A stretch of DNA of 64,000 nt from IMG/VR virus record IMGVR_UViG_3300021962_006171, positions 1 through 64,000 of that record; one strand, written 5' to 3'. Positions 49,541 to 63,100 of the stretch are shown here, one piece after another. Numbering within the stretch: position 1 is the stretch's first letter; each line of letters opens with the position of its first letter. The notes under the pieces were generated by a model. The model searched no databases. It was given only the letters and a program-made list of their open reading frames with translations, and was not told where the DNA came from. This DNA is from a virus. The position numbers and the translations under genes were made by a program.

Positions 49541-51487
49541 TTACGGATATACTGCAATTGAGTCTAAAGGCTGATAAACCCAGCTAGAACCGCTACTTTC
49601 ATATACCATTAATGCCCTCGAAGGCGCTAATACAGCAACACCTGATGCTGTATTAGAAAAAACTATATCTTCAACTACTGATTCATTTAGTGTGCCGTTT
49701 GCATCTACCCCAATTTTAGACTTAACCAAAACACCAGTCGTATCAGGATATTCAGATACTGATACAGTGATGCCACTTACAGTTGCTCCTGCGTATGAAG
49801 TTGTGTGTATTCTTGCAATTTTTCCACTGTTTTCAGAGGTAGCAGGGTATAAATCGTTCAAATAACCTGCTACTGCATTTTCTAATGCAGTTCCTGATCC
49901 TAGACCAGTAACATCTAAGCTGAACGTAATTGGAGTAGTAAGAATTTCTCTGTCTACATAAAATTTAGTTGCAGCGTCCTGATCATCAACCGGATCTGTA
50001 ACATTTTTAATTTGTTGTGGATTTACAAGTGTAATTGCCCCAGATGCTGTAATATTAATTTCTGCTGTTGAAATTAGATTTAAAGGTAACAAGTTATCAT
50101 TATCATCACCTAGTGCTACAGCAGTGCCTGCTTTAATTGTAGTGTCGTTGATATTAATTTGATCAACATCTAAAAATTGTAGCTGACCAACCTGAATTAA
50201 GTCAGTTGCAAACAAGACGTTCATTAACGAATCTTCTGTTAATTTAGGAACACCTTGAATGGCATAATATTTTAAATATGTATCGTCTGTTACTAGATCA
50301 ATATTTTGGTTAAATTTCCAAGACTGTGTTGCTTCTTTCCATAAAATCGTCTTATTACCGTCGCTTGATAGTAATATTACGCCGCCGTCGTCTATTGCTG
50401 AATTTCCGCCTATTGAACTATCGTTAAGTGATCCAAGCTCAATATTTTTATCTTCAACTCTTAACACGCCCACTTCTATAGTAGTTGTATCACCTTCAAC
50501 TAAAAGATTTCCGGTTACTCGTAAATCGCCTTCAACATCAAGAGTGTATTCTGGAAGCCTATTAGTTGTAAAAATACCTATCCTAGCTTCGCTTGCATCT
50601 ATATAAAGCGCATCTACAATAAGAGATTCGTAAACGGTAGATCTAACACGCAAACTTATATCATGATCTCTAAGCTGGTTTTCAATATAGAAACGAGGAC
50701 CAACAACTTTTTGTACGTTATTCTGCGAAGTTCCTATTGTTAAACCGCCGGAGTTTTGAATTGTTAATGTACCAACTGTAATACCGTTTGAGTCGGAAGG
50801 TAAAAACTGGTCAGCAGTTCTAATTTCTCCAGCATTGGTTACTAGTGCATTAGAGCTGTTAGCGATTCCGTGGAATTTAAATGTAGCAGAATTTACTATA
50901 TTAAACCCTTCATAAATAATTCCTGTTGGGTTATCGTCAGTTACTAAATCAGTAATACGAGCAGCATAGATTGGTGTAAATTGTACAGCACTAAATACTC
51001 CTACTAGTGTTCCGCCAATATTAAACTTTGCTATTGTACGAGAACGACTTTGATTATCTAATATACTAACAACTTCAAATCCGCTTTTGCCTTGAGACTG
51101 TGTATAACCTGGACCAATTAAAATAGTGTCAGCGCCGTCGTATGCATAAACTTGGTTGTTTAAGTTATCTATCCATAAATCGCCTGCAACCATTTGAGGA
51201 CGACTGTCTTGTACGTATGGACCTCCACTAGCTTTCCATATCGTACCATCATAAACTTTCAAACGTTCTTCACTAGTATCCCACCATATTTGACCCGTTA
51301 ATGGGTTGCTTGGAGCAGCGGTATTAGCAAAGTTTTCTAACAGTCTGATGAAATTTTCATTAAAGGCTTCACCGTATCCAGAGTAGTTTCTGCCTACTAG
51401 GGTAAGGTTAGTGCTTTGTATATCAATCTGACCATCAATTAGCTCTGTTAAAATTGTTCCGTTTGTTCTGTTTAATTGATACGCCAT
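49541..51487 (-). CDS. Long tail-fibre-like structural protein
   Basis: A 648-residue protein with the shared N-terminal module (MAYQLNRTNGTILTELIDG...YGEAFNENFIRLLENFAN...GQIWWDTSEERLKVYDGTIW). The middle holds fibre-type segments (YTLDVEGDLRVTGNLLVEGDTTTIEVGVLRVEDKNIELG), and PQQIKNVTDPVDDQDAATKFYVDREIL is a common tail-fibre shaft sequence. Starts two bases before the stop of the 51489 gene. Confidence 0.75.
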   Translation of the reverse strand: MAYQLNRTNGTILTELIDGQIDIQSTNLTLVGRNYSGYGEAFNENFIRLLENFANTAAPSNPLTGQIWWDTSEERLKVYDGTIWKASGGPYVQDSRPQMVAGDLWIDNLNNQVYAYDGADTILIGPGYTQSQGKSGFEVVSILDNQSRSRTIAKFNIGGTLVGVFSAVQFTPIYAARITDLVTDDNPTGIIYEGFNIVNSATFKFHGIANSSNALVTNAGEIRTADQFLPSDSNGITVGTLTIQNSGGLTIGTSQNNVQKVVGPRFYIENQLRDHDISLRVRSTVYESLIVDALYIDASEARIGIFTTNRLPEYTLDVEGDLRVTGNLLVEGDTTTIEVGVLRVEDKNIELGSLNDSSIGGNSAIDDGGVILLSSDGNKTILWKEATQSWKFNQNIDLVTDDTYLKYYAIQGVPKLTEDSLMNVLFATDLIQVGQLQFLDVDQININDTTIKAGTAVALGDDNDNLLPLNLISTAEINITASGAITLVNPQQIKNVTDPVDDQDAATKFYVDREILTTPITFSLDVTGLGSGTALENAVAGYLNDLYPATSENSGKIARIHTTSYAGATVSGITVSVSEYPDTTGVLVKSKIGVDANGTLNESVVEDIVFSNTASGVAVLAPSRALMVYESSGSSWVYQPLDSIAVYP

Positions 51488-51488
51488 C

Positions 51489-53543
51489 TTATTGTCCAGT
51501 ATAAATTATGTAATTAACTACTAAGTAAGGATTCATAACATCTAAAGGAGCACCCAACTCAGTAGCTGTTGAAATACCTCCACTTGATGCAAGACCTTGT
51601 GTCCCACCTAGTCCTGGTTCAATTGGTAGATTAATAGCCTGTTCGTCAAGCGGTTCACCGCTTCCAACTCGCATAGCATAATACTGTGTACCACTTGGAC
51701 CTTCTAAATCGTGTTCATGTTCCGGTAAATTGTCAAGACCAATCGTCTTTGTTTCTTCACCCGAACTGTTACCTACTGCATCAGCTGCTGAACTAGTTAC
51801 TCTGTTTGCACTAGGTCCTCCCATATTATCAGCACCAAGAGCAAATCTTCCTCTTAGGTCTGGTAAACAGAAAAAGTTTACGCCGCCGTCACTAATTAGT
51901 GAAGCATCTCTAAAGTTAAACCCAATTGATTCCCACAAAATTGTGTAATCAGATTTTCTAACTTCAGACCCGTCACATAATAACCATCCTGCAGGTGCTT
52001 CTATGCCGCCAAATGGCATAATTGCTCCAGCCGGAATTAGCGGAATTGATTTTAATAGGTTTCTTTTTGTAACTCTATAGAGTCCTGTTTCACCAATAAC
52101 TTTGTTAACTAATATTTCATCAGCGTTATCAACATCATATACAACGTCTTTATTTGAAATAAAACTGTTTCTAATCCTAACATCAAACGTTTTAATTGAG
52201 CCACCGGACTGTCCATCGAAAGCAAAACTATTTGCTTCAACATCACCATTAATACCAAATGTTGTAGCACTTGCTAGTTTGTCTGCACTTCCAGCACGAC
52301 CAGTTACTGTACCGCTTACATTTCCTTGTAAATTTCCATAAAACGTTGTTGCATAAACTTGATCATATTTTGTCGAAGCGTTTCCTATATTACGTACACT
52401 GTTTCCATCTGGAACAATATTCCCTGTTGTAATAATGCCGCCAACATCTACATTGCCTCCAATGTTTACATTTAAAGCAATGCCGACACCGCCTTTTACA
52501 ATTAATGAACCTGCATTAATATCATCAGACTCAATCGTGCTTTCTATTTTTAAAACACCAGTAGTTGAATCAGTTGGTTTTGAACTAATCTGCACATTAC
52601 CAACCACGTCAAGATCTTCATCTGGAGCGGTGTTGTTAATACCAACTTTTTGTGTACTGTCTATACGCATAACGGTATAGTTTGTGCTGCCCTCACGCAG
52701 CACGAAATCAAAATTAGCACCAGGGGTATTATGTTGAATAACGCCAGCCTCTCCTACTAGTTTTAGGTTTATCTGTTCACCTGTGCCTACCACTAAACCA
52801 TCATTAGCCTTTACTTTTAACGGATAACTAGTAGTCGATACTACATCACCACGTAAAAAGTTGCTAGCAGCAATTGGCTCTGTACCTATTACTAGTGCTT
52901 CAGCTTTTTCTGCTGTCCCATAGTACTTTAGGTACTGAGTACCAATAATTGGTGTTGATGATATATTAAAACCTGCCTTGATACCTGTTCTAAATCCTGG
53001 AATAGCACTTTTAGGAATAAATTCCTGTGTACTAATAATTGCAACTGGTTTATCTTCAACTTTAATAATTAATACACTATACGTGTTATCGTCGGTTCCA
53101 ACAATAGCTTCAGATTGAGCACCTGTCAGCAAACCATCCGAAAAGCTAGGACCAACTAGTAGCCACGACGTTCCTGTAAACAAATACAGTTGTTGACTAT
53201 CAGTGTTAACCCATAAATCTCCAGCTACAGAATTTGAAACTGCGGGTTGTGACGTTGCTTTTTTAAGGCCACCGGCAGCTACCCAAGTAGTTCCATCGTA
53301 AACTTTTAGCTGATCAACACCGTCTGTGTTATCGTACCATAACTGTCCTTCAACAGGTCTTAATGGAGCAGTAGTATTAGCAAAATTTTCTAATAAATGT
53401 AAGAAATTTTCTGCTATAATCTGTCCATACGCGGTACTCGATCTGCCCGGAAAGGACAACGAAGTTTCTGTGTTTATTGCACCGTCTTCAACAACAATAA
53501 CACCCTTGTTTACATTGTCAGTATAATTTACTTCGTATGCCAT
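51489..53543 (-). CDS. Long tail-fibre protein with phage tail-collar domain
   Basis: A 684-residue protein. N-terminal module MAYEVNYTDNVNKGVIVVEDG...YGQIIAENFLHLLENFAN is shared with 48004 and 49541. The C-terminal third has IPAGAIMPFGGIEAPAGWLLCDGSEV...FCLPDLRGRFALGADNMGG...LDNLPEHEHDLEG and NPYLVVNYIIYTGQ, the phage tail-collar domain (PF07484), which probably forms the receptor-proximal tip. Late, minus strand. Confidence 0.85.
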   Translation of the reverse strand: MAYEVNYTDNVNKGVIVVEDGAINTETSLSFPGRSSTAYGQIIAENFLHLLENFANTTAPLRPVEGQLWYDNTDGVDQLKVYDGTTWVAAGGLKKATSQPAVSNSVAGDLWVNTDSQQLYLFTGTSWLLVGPSFSDGLLTGAQSEAIVGTDDNTYSVLIIKVEDKPVAIISTQEFIPKSAIPGFRTGIKAGFNISSTPIIGTQYLKYYGTAEKAEALVIGTEPIAASNFLRGDVVSTTSYPLKVKANDGLVVGTGEQINLKLVGEAGVIQHNTPGANFDFVLREGSTNYTVMRIDSTQKVGINNTAPDEDLDVVGNVQISSKPTDSTTGVLKIESTIESDDINAGSLIVKGGVGIALNVNIGGNVDVGGIITTGNIVPDGNSVRNIGNASTKYDQVYATTFYGNLQGNVSGTVTGRAGSADKLASATTFGINGDVEANSFAFDGQSGGSIKTFDVRIRNSFISNKDVVYDVDNADEILVNKVIGETGLYRVTKRNLLKSIPLIPAGAIMPFGGIEAPAGWLLCDGSEVRKSDYTILWESIGFNFRDASLISDGGVNFFCLPDLRGRFALGADNMGGPSANRVTSSAADAVGNSSGEETKTIGLDNLPEHEHDLEGPSGTQYYAMRVGSGEPLDEQAINLPIEPGLGGTQGLASSGGISTATELGAPLDVMNPYLVVNYIIYTGQ

Positions 53544-53545
53544 TG

Positions 53546-54157
53546 TTATACCCCGCTACCTGATAAACTTTGTACACGAACAGTATAGTCTATTTGTATT
53601 AATCGGTTTAAGGATTTTTGTACAGGGTGGAAAATGACATGAGTAATTAATCGTCCTGTTCCCGAACTAGAAAAACTTCTCAAACCCAATTCGTCAAACA
53701 CATACGAATTATTTGTATCCGACGCTGTGTCAAACGCATCCTGTCCGTTTGGTTCTCCGTAATCTAGTAAACAGCTTACCACTACATCAGTATAGCTAGT
53801 ACCGGTTACATGACGGGTTTCAATAAAGTTACGTGCAGGATCTGTGTTGTTAACACTTCTGTCATCAACAATCTTTGTATAGGTTTGATTATACAAACTT
53901 GCATTAGTTCCCGTTGAGTTAGGTGTTAAGTAGGAAATAATGCCAGTTGGATCTACTGACGTTCCGCCATTCCCAAAACTCATTTCGTAAATAAACCCTT
54001 GCCCTGCATTACTTAAACTTTCAGCTAGTGCTATACTCATATTTTCGTAATGTATGGCGTTACGTTTATTAACGTATACTTCTTTTGATACAGGGTCAAA
54101 TATTTTAATATGCCCTTGTATTAGTACTCCGTTTTGATCTTGCATAATTCCACTCAT
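53546..54157 (-). CDS. Conserved virion structural protein
   Basis: A 203-residue protein opening MSGIMQDQNGVLIQGHIKIFDPVSKEVYVNKRNAIHYENMSIALAESL, with GFIYEMSFGNGGTSVDPTG and C-terminal HVIFHPVQKSLNRLIQIDYTVRVQ. It matches a small structural protein I recall from marine T4-like phages, next to the very large structural gene. Own late promoter at 54173-54180 and an AAGGA ribosome site. Confidence 0.7.
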   Translation of the reverse strand: MSGIMQDQNGVLIQGHIKIFDPVSKEVYVNKRNAIHYENMSIALAESLSNAGQGFIYEMSFGNGGTSVDPTGIISYLTPNSTGTNASLYNQTYTKIVDDRSVNNTDPARNFIETRHVTGTSYTDVVVSCLLDYGEPNGQDAFDTASDTNNSYVFDELGLRSFSSSGTGRLITHVIFHPVQKSLNRLIQIDYTVRVQSLSGSGV

Positions 54158-54172
54158 TCCTTTTCCATACTG

Positions 54173-54180
54173 TATTTATT
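54173..54180 (-). promoter_or_regulatory. T4-like late promoter, minus strand (AATAAATA)
   Basis: AATAAATA on the minus strand overlapping the stop of the giant gene, 16 bases upstream of the ATG at 54157, with AAAGGA in between. Confidence 0.55.
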
Positions 54181-57100
54181 CGGGTAGCTTGGTTGTTCCT
54201 GCTCTCAAGAAAAACCCTATATCTGTTTGCGTTTCAGCAAGAGGAACCCCATTTTCTGTCCAAGTTTTACCCATCTTACGGGTAATAACTATATGTTGTC
54301 CTTCTAATGGTGCCTCTAAGAGATTTACATAACTTGTTAAAATTTTACCTGTAACTTCATCTATATCTGTACTTACTGTAAACTCTGCAGGAGTAACTAC
54401 ATCGCCTTTGGGACTATCTAATGCAATAGACGGATCAAACACTGAGATTGCAGTTTTTCTTAGTCTCTTACCTGCAACAAAAATTTCAAATTCGTCTACA
54501 CTTTGAGCTTTAAAATTAAGCTCAAAAGTACTGATATTGCCAGGAGCAATAATTTTCTGCACTTGAGTCACATCTTTATATGGTACTGTTTTCTTAGCAG
54601 ACTGATCGTATACATCTGTTCCTATATCATAACGTGCTTTTGTTCCGGTACCTAATGTGCCTCGACGCAACAAACGCAATGTATTTCCTTCTTTCATAAA
54701 ATACTCAATGCGCTCACCGTCTATAAAAATTACTCCTGGTTGTCTTGCTCCTCTATTAGGTTCTGGCAACGAGTTAGCATTTTGCAATTCAATTCGTAAA
54801 TCAGTTTCCAGCAACGGAGCTGCAAGAACAGTAGCCGGAGAATCTAGTCTCTTAAAGTGAGTCCTGTTTAGAATATCTTTAAACTGTCTGTACGCAAAAC
54901 GAGGAGTTGACGAATACTTTGAAAAATGTATAATGTCAATAGTGTCGTCAGCATGTGGCTGTCTAACTAATCTAACTTTTGTTTTGTTATCAGTTAGATA
55001 GTAGTCTACGCTTGGCGATAATAGTTCTCCGTTAACACTTACCCAAACATACTGGACATCGACTGCTGGATTTCTAAGAGTAATTTCGCCAACAGTTAAA
55101 CGTTGGAATGTTACTTGTTCAACGTCGCTTGTTAAAACTGCAACTCTAGAAACAACATCATAGTTAATTCTTTCCATACCAACTATATTATGGTTACTAT
55201 ATTTAAAGATTTCAACACTTTCCCCATCTGCCGGAGCATTATTAAGAATTAAAGTTGTACCATTAATTGAATACTCACCGTCAGTAATAACGTATATGTC
55301 AACTGTGTCTCCAACATTTCCGTATGCATCAGCTAGCACAATACTACTATTAAAAATATCAAAACGCCATTGCACAGGCGGTTCTATTTTTTCTCCGTTA
55401 ATATAAACATTAACATCTTCGGTAGTTAGTGCATTTCCAGGTTGTTGGAAAGATTCCAAAGTAAATTCTCTCTGTCTATTTTCAGGTATTGTGTACTGTA
55501 TATTATAACCTGGGTAGAGTATTCTATTACCAACTTTAACAAGTACATTATACGCAGTTGGTTCAGCGTAGAATGGCACCTCAGATAGTACAAATGCAGT
55601 AGTGTTGCCGTCACCTGTAAACGCATCTTTAGTAATTTGGCTATAGTTTATTTCATTGCCGTCATATCGGAATACTGTCCAATGTACTACATCTCCAACT
55701 TCTAAATATCTATCAAAAGTTATTAAATGATGTCCTGTAGTTTCATCGGCAACAGAAGTTATTTCGTTCCTTACACCATTAACAGTTACAAATAGTGTTT
55801 CACCTGCAATATATGTTCTTGGTATAACTACCTCTTCAACACTGTTGTCAATAACTATTTTTCCGTAATCAAGAATTCCCTGGCCGCCTCTTTCAACTGC
55901 TATAATATTCAGTTCAACACCTTCAACTGGATTGTGAATAGTTACTGTAAGTTCATCCCAATCAATTGTATATTCGTCGTCAGCTAGTAAAATATTGTCG
56001 AGTTTAACAAATACTGATGCAGTTGTTCCGGGAACTACTCCTAAACTATAAGTATCAACGGCTGAATTCATTATATAATTCTGACAGGTAATTAATCCTT
56101 GGCCAATAGTATCTCTGGTGTAAACTTTAATATCTAATGAATCTAATACTTGTCCTGGAACTAATTCTTCTGGACCTTTGCTTGTTGTTGGTGTTACAAA
56201 CCCATCACCATCAACAATTATTTCTTCAGCGCGAATTCCCTTAGCAGTAGCATACGGAAGATCGCCACCAATTAGTTCAGTGTCGTAACTTTCAGGATCA
56301 GGAATAAATGAACCATCGCTAGTATGCTTCCTAACAATTAAAACATCTCCGTCGTTTGCAAAGAAGTCATAATCTCCTAAATTAATAACTGTTGTTACAC
56401 CGTCTCCCAAAATGCTTGGCATTAATGCGTTTGGGTTACCTTGATTATTGTTTCCAAAATTTGGATCGTCAATTCTTATCGGTGTAGTAGTTCCTGCACG
56501 TTTTAAATACAGGTTATAAATCATACCAGTTTCTAAAGGTGCAGACAGTTCAACAGCAAGCGTCGATTGATCAAATGTAAACACTTCATCTTCATATGTA
56601 TTATCGAACACATCCCAAGTATCAACATACCATCCTTTTGTATCCCATCCAGCCTCAGTTCCAAAGTCAAAACTTGTTACTTCAACGCCGCCGTAATCAA
56701 TGCCATCCATTAGATATGCTAAGGTTTTTCCTAGCATGTTATCTATCTCAGACAATTTAATTCTATCAGCTGCTGTCAGCATTGACAACGGCTTGTAGTA
56801 TTCAATTTTAATAACTGATCCGTTAGCTGGTGGATTGTTAAATTTTAGCTGTCCTTGCAGTCTTTGATACCCAACTGTCATATTAGATATATTTTTATAG
56901 GTATATGTACTTCTCAGTTGTTCAACATTGTTTATAAAAACTTTTATTTTAGAAGGTATAGTATCTATTGGCCATTCTAAATTAAAGGTTGTGGTCAATG
57001 CTGTTCCTGTAAAGATTTCAGTGGTCAATAACGTACTAATAAAATATGTTCCGGAAACTCTGTCAAATTTAATTTTAATTGTCGGAGTACGAACAACGCC

Positions 57101-60100
57101 ATTGCCAAGTACTGCACTGACCTTGGCCGGGCTTCCGTTAACTTGTGAACCTTCAATTGTAATTGTAGGAGATTTTATATAACCAGACCCAGTATTAGTA
57201 ACTTTAATTCTGGTTATTTTTCCATATCCTAAATATGCCTCAGCTGTTGCGCCGGATCCGCCGCCGCCAGTAATTTTAACTATAGGCTTAGTAGTAAATC
57301 CAGAGCCGCCGTCTTTAACTTGTATATCTACTACTTCATATCCATGATTATCAAGCCAATTTTTTCTTGGATATTGTTGTAAAACATTATCATCAGAAAC
57401 AATATTATTTCCAATCAATACTGCCTCAACTGGGGTAATTTCCTTCTTTAAAGTATTATAATAAGGTGGCACATCAAAGTCGCTTATAACACTATTAGTA
57501 TTATCAACTGTGTCGTATGCACTAACGAACTCCCTAATAACACTCTTGTAAGGCTTTACTTCTTCAACATATGACTTGTAGCTTGGTAATGTATCAGTAT
57601 TAAATGTAATGTCTTGTTCTAATGTTCCTACATTATGTTTGATCTTAATAAAGCTGGTTTTAAACATCCAATCAACATAATTTTGTTCATGAAGAACATA
57701 TCTTAAACTAGCAAAGAACAACTTATTATATTCTACCTTTAATTCACCAACAAACAACTTATTTTTAACTAGGTTAAGAATAATTCTTAACTCTGTTATT
57801 GGGTTATTATCATATGAACTAACGTCAAAGGTTCTATTATCAAACCCTACGTAGCTTTTTTCGTAATTATATAATGTGTCTTTAAATTCAATAGTTCCGT
57901 TTTCTCTACCAATTGTTTTAAAATTAACAGTGAAATCTTCTGTAGATTCGTTGGCTATTTTTTCTAGCAATAACCAACCACCAGAGCCAACTGAATTAAT
58001 TTTAACTATGTCTCCAACATTAATTGGCAATGCAGGTACATCACTAGTTTGCTCTACTTCAAACGTAATAGGTGTAAGACTGTTATATCCAGTAGCGTAC
58101 CAATCAAGGTAATTCCAGTAAGCAGAAACATTATAATCTTGTACGCTTGTTCTTTCCCATAATTTTGAAGTGTTATTCCAACTGTAAATTGACCATTTTC
58201 CGTTAATTGAGATATCACTAGTTACTAATGTACTATAACGTCTTACAAATATCTTAGTATTAGAACCATAGCCAGACCCAGTACTTAACACTTTAACGTC
58301 AGTAACTTGTCCAATATTATTAATAGTTAATTTAAATTCAGCGTCTGTACCAGCACCAACTAAAGTATAAGACGGTGCTATTTTATAACCTCGACCAGGA
58401 TTATCTATATCTACACGAACGATTTTTCCGTTTTGTACAATTGGTGTTAGTGCTGCTTGTTCAATTTTGTTTGTGCTTACAAATTTTAACTCGTCAAATG
58501 TATCTACAGTAACATCATATAAGCCGCTCGCCTCATATGGCAACGGTTCTTTATCATTTAGCAACGTTAAGTCATAAGAGTCAACTAAAATATTATCTTT
58601 ACATACACGGTTTACTCTTTCTACGTATTGCTTTAACGCTTCTGTACGGTTCACAAACATACTCTGTCTTGGTCTATTTTGTACTCCGTATTTTTGTTTA
58701 ACTGTTAAATGTTCTCCAGGAACTGTCCTCCCCTGTTCATCATAACCTACTAAACTATCCCACCATTTACGTTCTATGTCGGGATGTATAACACTTGATT
58801 CTAAACCTTCTGATAGTATTTGGTATGCACTGTGAGCATTTCTTTCTTTGTCATCAAACGTTGAGTACTTAATGTTTAAAACCACATCAGTATTATAAAT
58901 TAAACTTTCGCAGTTGTTAAGAAGAAATCTATCTTTTGATAAGAAACTAATAAATCTATATCCTTGTTGGCGCGGTTGCGCAATTAATCTTGCAACATCA
59001 AATGCACTCAATTTTCTATTTTCGACATTAGGTACTGTTAATTTACGCTCTACCCAAAAATAGTATTTGTTTGCAAAAGTCTTTGTTTCTTCATTGTATA
59101 AAAACTTTTGACTGTAAAGACTATCGTTGTAGACTGATGTTCCACTTATACCTCGTTGTACACCGTCCGTAGTATCTGCTAATAGATCCCACTGGCTAGG
59201 TAGAACGTCACTAGCTACCCATTCATATACATCTATACTTGCACCCGGTTGCAATTCGTTCCAATTTGCTCGTTGGTATTTTATATCACCCTGGTATGGA
59301 TATGTGAATCTTGCTGTTTTTATATTCCACCATAATTCTCCAACATGTTCATCTGCCCAAAATACATCTGTATCGACACCAGTAAATACGCCAACATTAT
59401 ATGTTGCTGGATCAAATGGAACTTTATGCGTGAGTTCTTGCTCAGCAGGTCCAGCAACTTTTCCCTGAATAGGATCAATATAATCTAGATAGGTTATTAT
59501 TTGATTGGTACGCTTGTTATAAAGGAATGCTCCTTTAATTTTAGAAAGATCAGCTGCTGGTACAAGTTCTCGAATTCGTTGCCATGCAAACGAATTTTTT
59601 GATTTTCTATATTCCAAGACAGTACCTTTAAACATGTCTGTCCCAACACGTGGCATTCCAACATATACATGATTTCCTTTAGCTAATAAAAACTCACCAA
59701 AGCTAACAACCTTATTGTCGTATCTAAAAGACTCTGCAAATACTAAGCTATCTTCAATGTCTTCAAATATATAAACAACTCCGGTATCTCTAATAATATT
59801 TCTAAACGAAGTAAACCCGTTATCAAATGTTGTTTCATTTTTATTGTTAACATCAAATGTTGTAGGTAATTTCATATCGCCATTTAGGCTAGTCACAACT
59901 AGATTGTCATTACTAAATGACATGCTAGTTCCAAATTTTTCTGACTCTTCATTTTGAGGCGGCGTTAGAGTTTGTGTTAGTGTAAATAATCCGTTTGTAA
60001 ATCTGTAAACATCTACCTTTCCTTGATCACGTTTTTTAGAATCATTTTCTGGAACTGATACTGCAATAATATTACCCAAAGGTGCTAATGACAATTTTGC

Positions 60101-63100
60101 CGCATTTTTGTCAAGGTCTATTACTTGATCTAAATTATATTTTTCACCAATTAATCTGTAAACTAAAAGTTTTACATTAACTGCACTATCGGACCCAATT
60201 TGTTTTGACATTACTGCTAGAACTGCACCATTTGAACTTACTTCAAAGTCAGTTGCAAATTGTTCAATAAAATCAGTTGACGGTTGGTATATATCTTCGC
60301 TGTAAAAAGCGTTTCCGGTTCTGTTAGGAAGAATTCCTAAGTAATCTAAATTACCAGTTACTAGTTCCCAGTTTGATAATGTAAGAGATGCGCCAGCAGC
60401 AATATTTGTTTTTGCTCTAAATAAACTACCGTTGTAGCTTACTACAGAATTTTTAGCATAAGGATATGTTGTATCTAACGCACCTCTAAAGTTTTCGTCT
60501 TTGCCTTGCCTCCAGCTGATATTATTCCATGCAGTAGTATCATATATACTGGTAGTACCGTTTGAAATATCTTTCATTGCTTTATAGTAATTGTTTCTAT
60601 AAACAACAACATTATCTCTCAAATAGTCGTTTACTTGGTTCCATGTGCCTGCAAATATTTCTGAATCTTTATAACCGTGTCTAAAAATTTCTATTGATCC
60701 ATAATTTTCTAGAGTACTATCTCCTATACTCGAGGCTAGAAGAATGTATTGGCCATTATGTTTTAAAAGTTTAACTAGCTTACCAAACCTTCTATTTTCT
60801 TCAAATAGCTCACTGTAAATTACATTATGTAATCTGTATGAGCCATTACCGTACTTTTCGTACAATGCTACTGCGCCTGCATTTGCAGGTCCCGGTTCGC
60901 CATACTCGTCAACTGGAATACGATATATCTGAGTATAGTCTTTATTCAGTTTATTAGGAGGGTTTTCGTCTCGCGCTGCGCCGCCTGTAGTGCGCTCAGT
61001 AAAGAAGTAATATTCCTCGTCATAAATGTACGGATTTTCTACTATTGGTAGCACATCAATGTTTTCAAATACTATTAGTTTACCAATTAAACTGGTTCCT
61101 AGTGCAACATCGTTATTGAAATCATTAATGGTTCCAATCACACGATCAACATCGCTTGCTCCCCTTGCTTGTGTATTTGCTTTTCTTCGTACTTCTATAC
61201 GTCCGATGTTGTTGAGTTTCGTCCAATTGCCTGTTTTATTTTTGACATACACTCTAACAAAGTTAAAGTTGCGTTGATAAAATACCACTTCCGCAGTACT
61301 TGTTGAATATGACGTTAAAGCTAATCCCCCGAACTCGTCAAACGGTGTCTGTACATCCTGAAGTATATCTCCAATAACAGGTTCAAAAACGTTACCTTGG
61401 AAATCAAAACGAGTGTATTCAAAATCAATATAGCCGTCCCACAAATCAACCACAGTTTGATTCTTATTTGTAATACTATAAGAAAGGCCTGCTGTGGCTA
61501 AATCAACTGTTCTATTATCCGAGTCGTAAACTCTGAATTCAGTTTGATAACCAAACCCGTTGTTAGGTAATGCTCCAATAATATCAGTATAGGATTTTGC
61601 TCCCCTTACTACCCACTTAGTTGAGTAATAATCACCTTCAATTCCGCCTGGATCGCCGTGGTAACTTAATGCTCCAATAAAACTAGCATTGTTCCTTTTA
61701 TAAACATATGGACCAATTTGTGCTATAGTGGTTTGTATATTATAATAGTTACTTTCATTTCTAGATTCTGATGCTAGTAGCACATCAACATATACTAGTC
61801 CTCGACCAATATCATACCATTCCATATGATTATTATAGCTAAATGGAAGGTTAAACATCCAAAAACCGCCTAAGTTATCAGCAGTAGTATATGTATTTTC
61901 TTCAGTATAAGAACCAATAAAATCAATATCATTAATGTATAGCTCACCAGTTATATCAATAATACCATTAGTTTCTTTTATATAAATTACTGCACTATCA
62001 TCTTTAATATCAACATAGTGTACTATTCCCGAACCAGTATCTGTTGTTACACGATCACCAACTACTGGCAATCCTACAAATGTATCTACAAATAATATGT
62101 GGTCAATTTTAGCATCAATTACATGTGTGTTATTAATATAATCTGTTACTTCTGAATGCATACCGTTCCACGGATAGATATTTTCTAATTCTGTCGCAGA
62201 CGGGTTTTGATTAGCTGTTGGGTATGCAAAACTTCTAACATTCCACGCTAACTTAACTCTATCTCCTGCTAAAGTGCCGAGATACATGTCTAACGGCGCC
62301 CTAACCAAAAAGTGAGAACTAATACTGTTTTCTAATCCAGGATTTCCTGAAACTAATAACTTAACTGATGTAGAATCTGCATCAGTATTATTAACTAAAT
62401 TTATGTAACTGTCAAATGTAGTAAAAGGCTGACTTAGTGTAGTTGGCAGAATCTGTCTATTAGCTTTCCACAAACTTTCTCTATATCTAATAATGTCATT
62501 TTTGTTATATGTTATAGAAGAGTCAAAGTTTCCCGTAAATTTGGTTTTAACTGAACTTGCATGGGGTATTCCTACAGCAAGATATTCTCCATCAGGGCTA
62601 ACAGATATACTATCACCAAACCTTGATTCAGTTACATCCATTAAATGATCAGGTAGAATAATATCAGGATCTTGTATTAGATTGTTTACATCTCGTGTTC
62701 TTCTATAATGGTATACAGATCCATTTCCATAATTAGGTGCAGAAACAAACAATGTATTATTATTGTCAGTGACTGTCATTGAACGACCGTAGTTGTGTTC
62801 ACTACTGTCAAACTCGGCTGGATTTAATAATGCCTGTTGTTCGTTGTATACAGGGTTGTTTTTATAAACAGCCCAGTTTCCGTCTTTATAGTTGTCTACC
62901 CATACCTTTTGATCTTTATAAACACGCTCCTGTATTAATGAATTTAATCCATTAAGGGTTTCAACACGCACAGGTCTTAATTTTACTAAAGGAAAATTTT
63001 GCGTATCAAAAATTTGAATTTCGTTATCTATTGGTGCTGAAATATTTACAGCTAGGCCACTTACAGAATCAACCGAGTATATACCTGCTAGAGAAAAATT

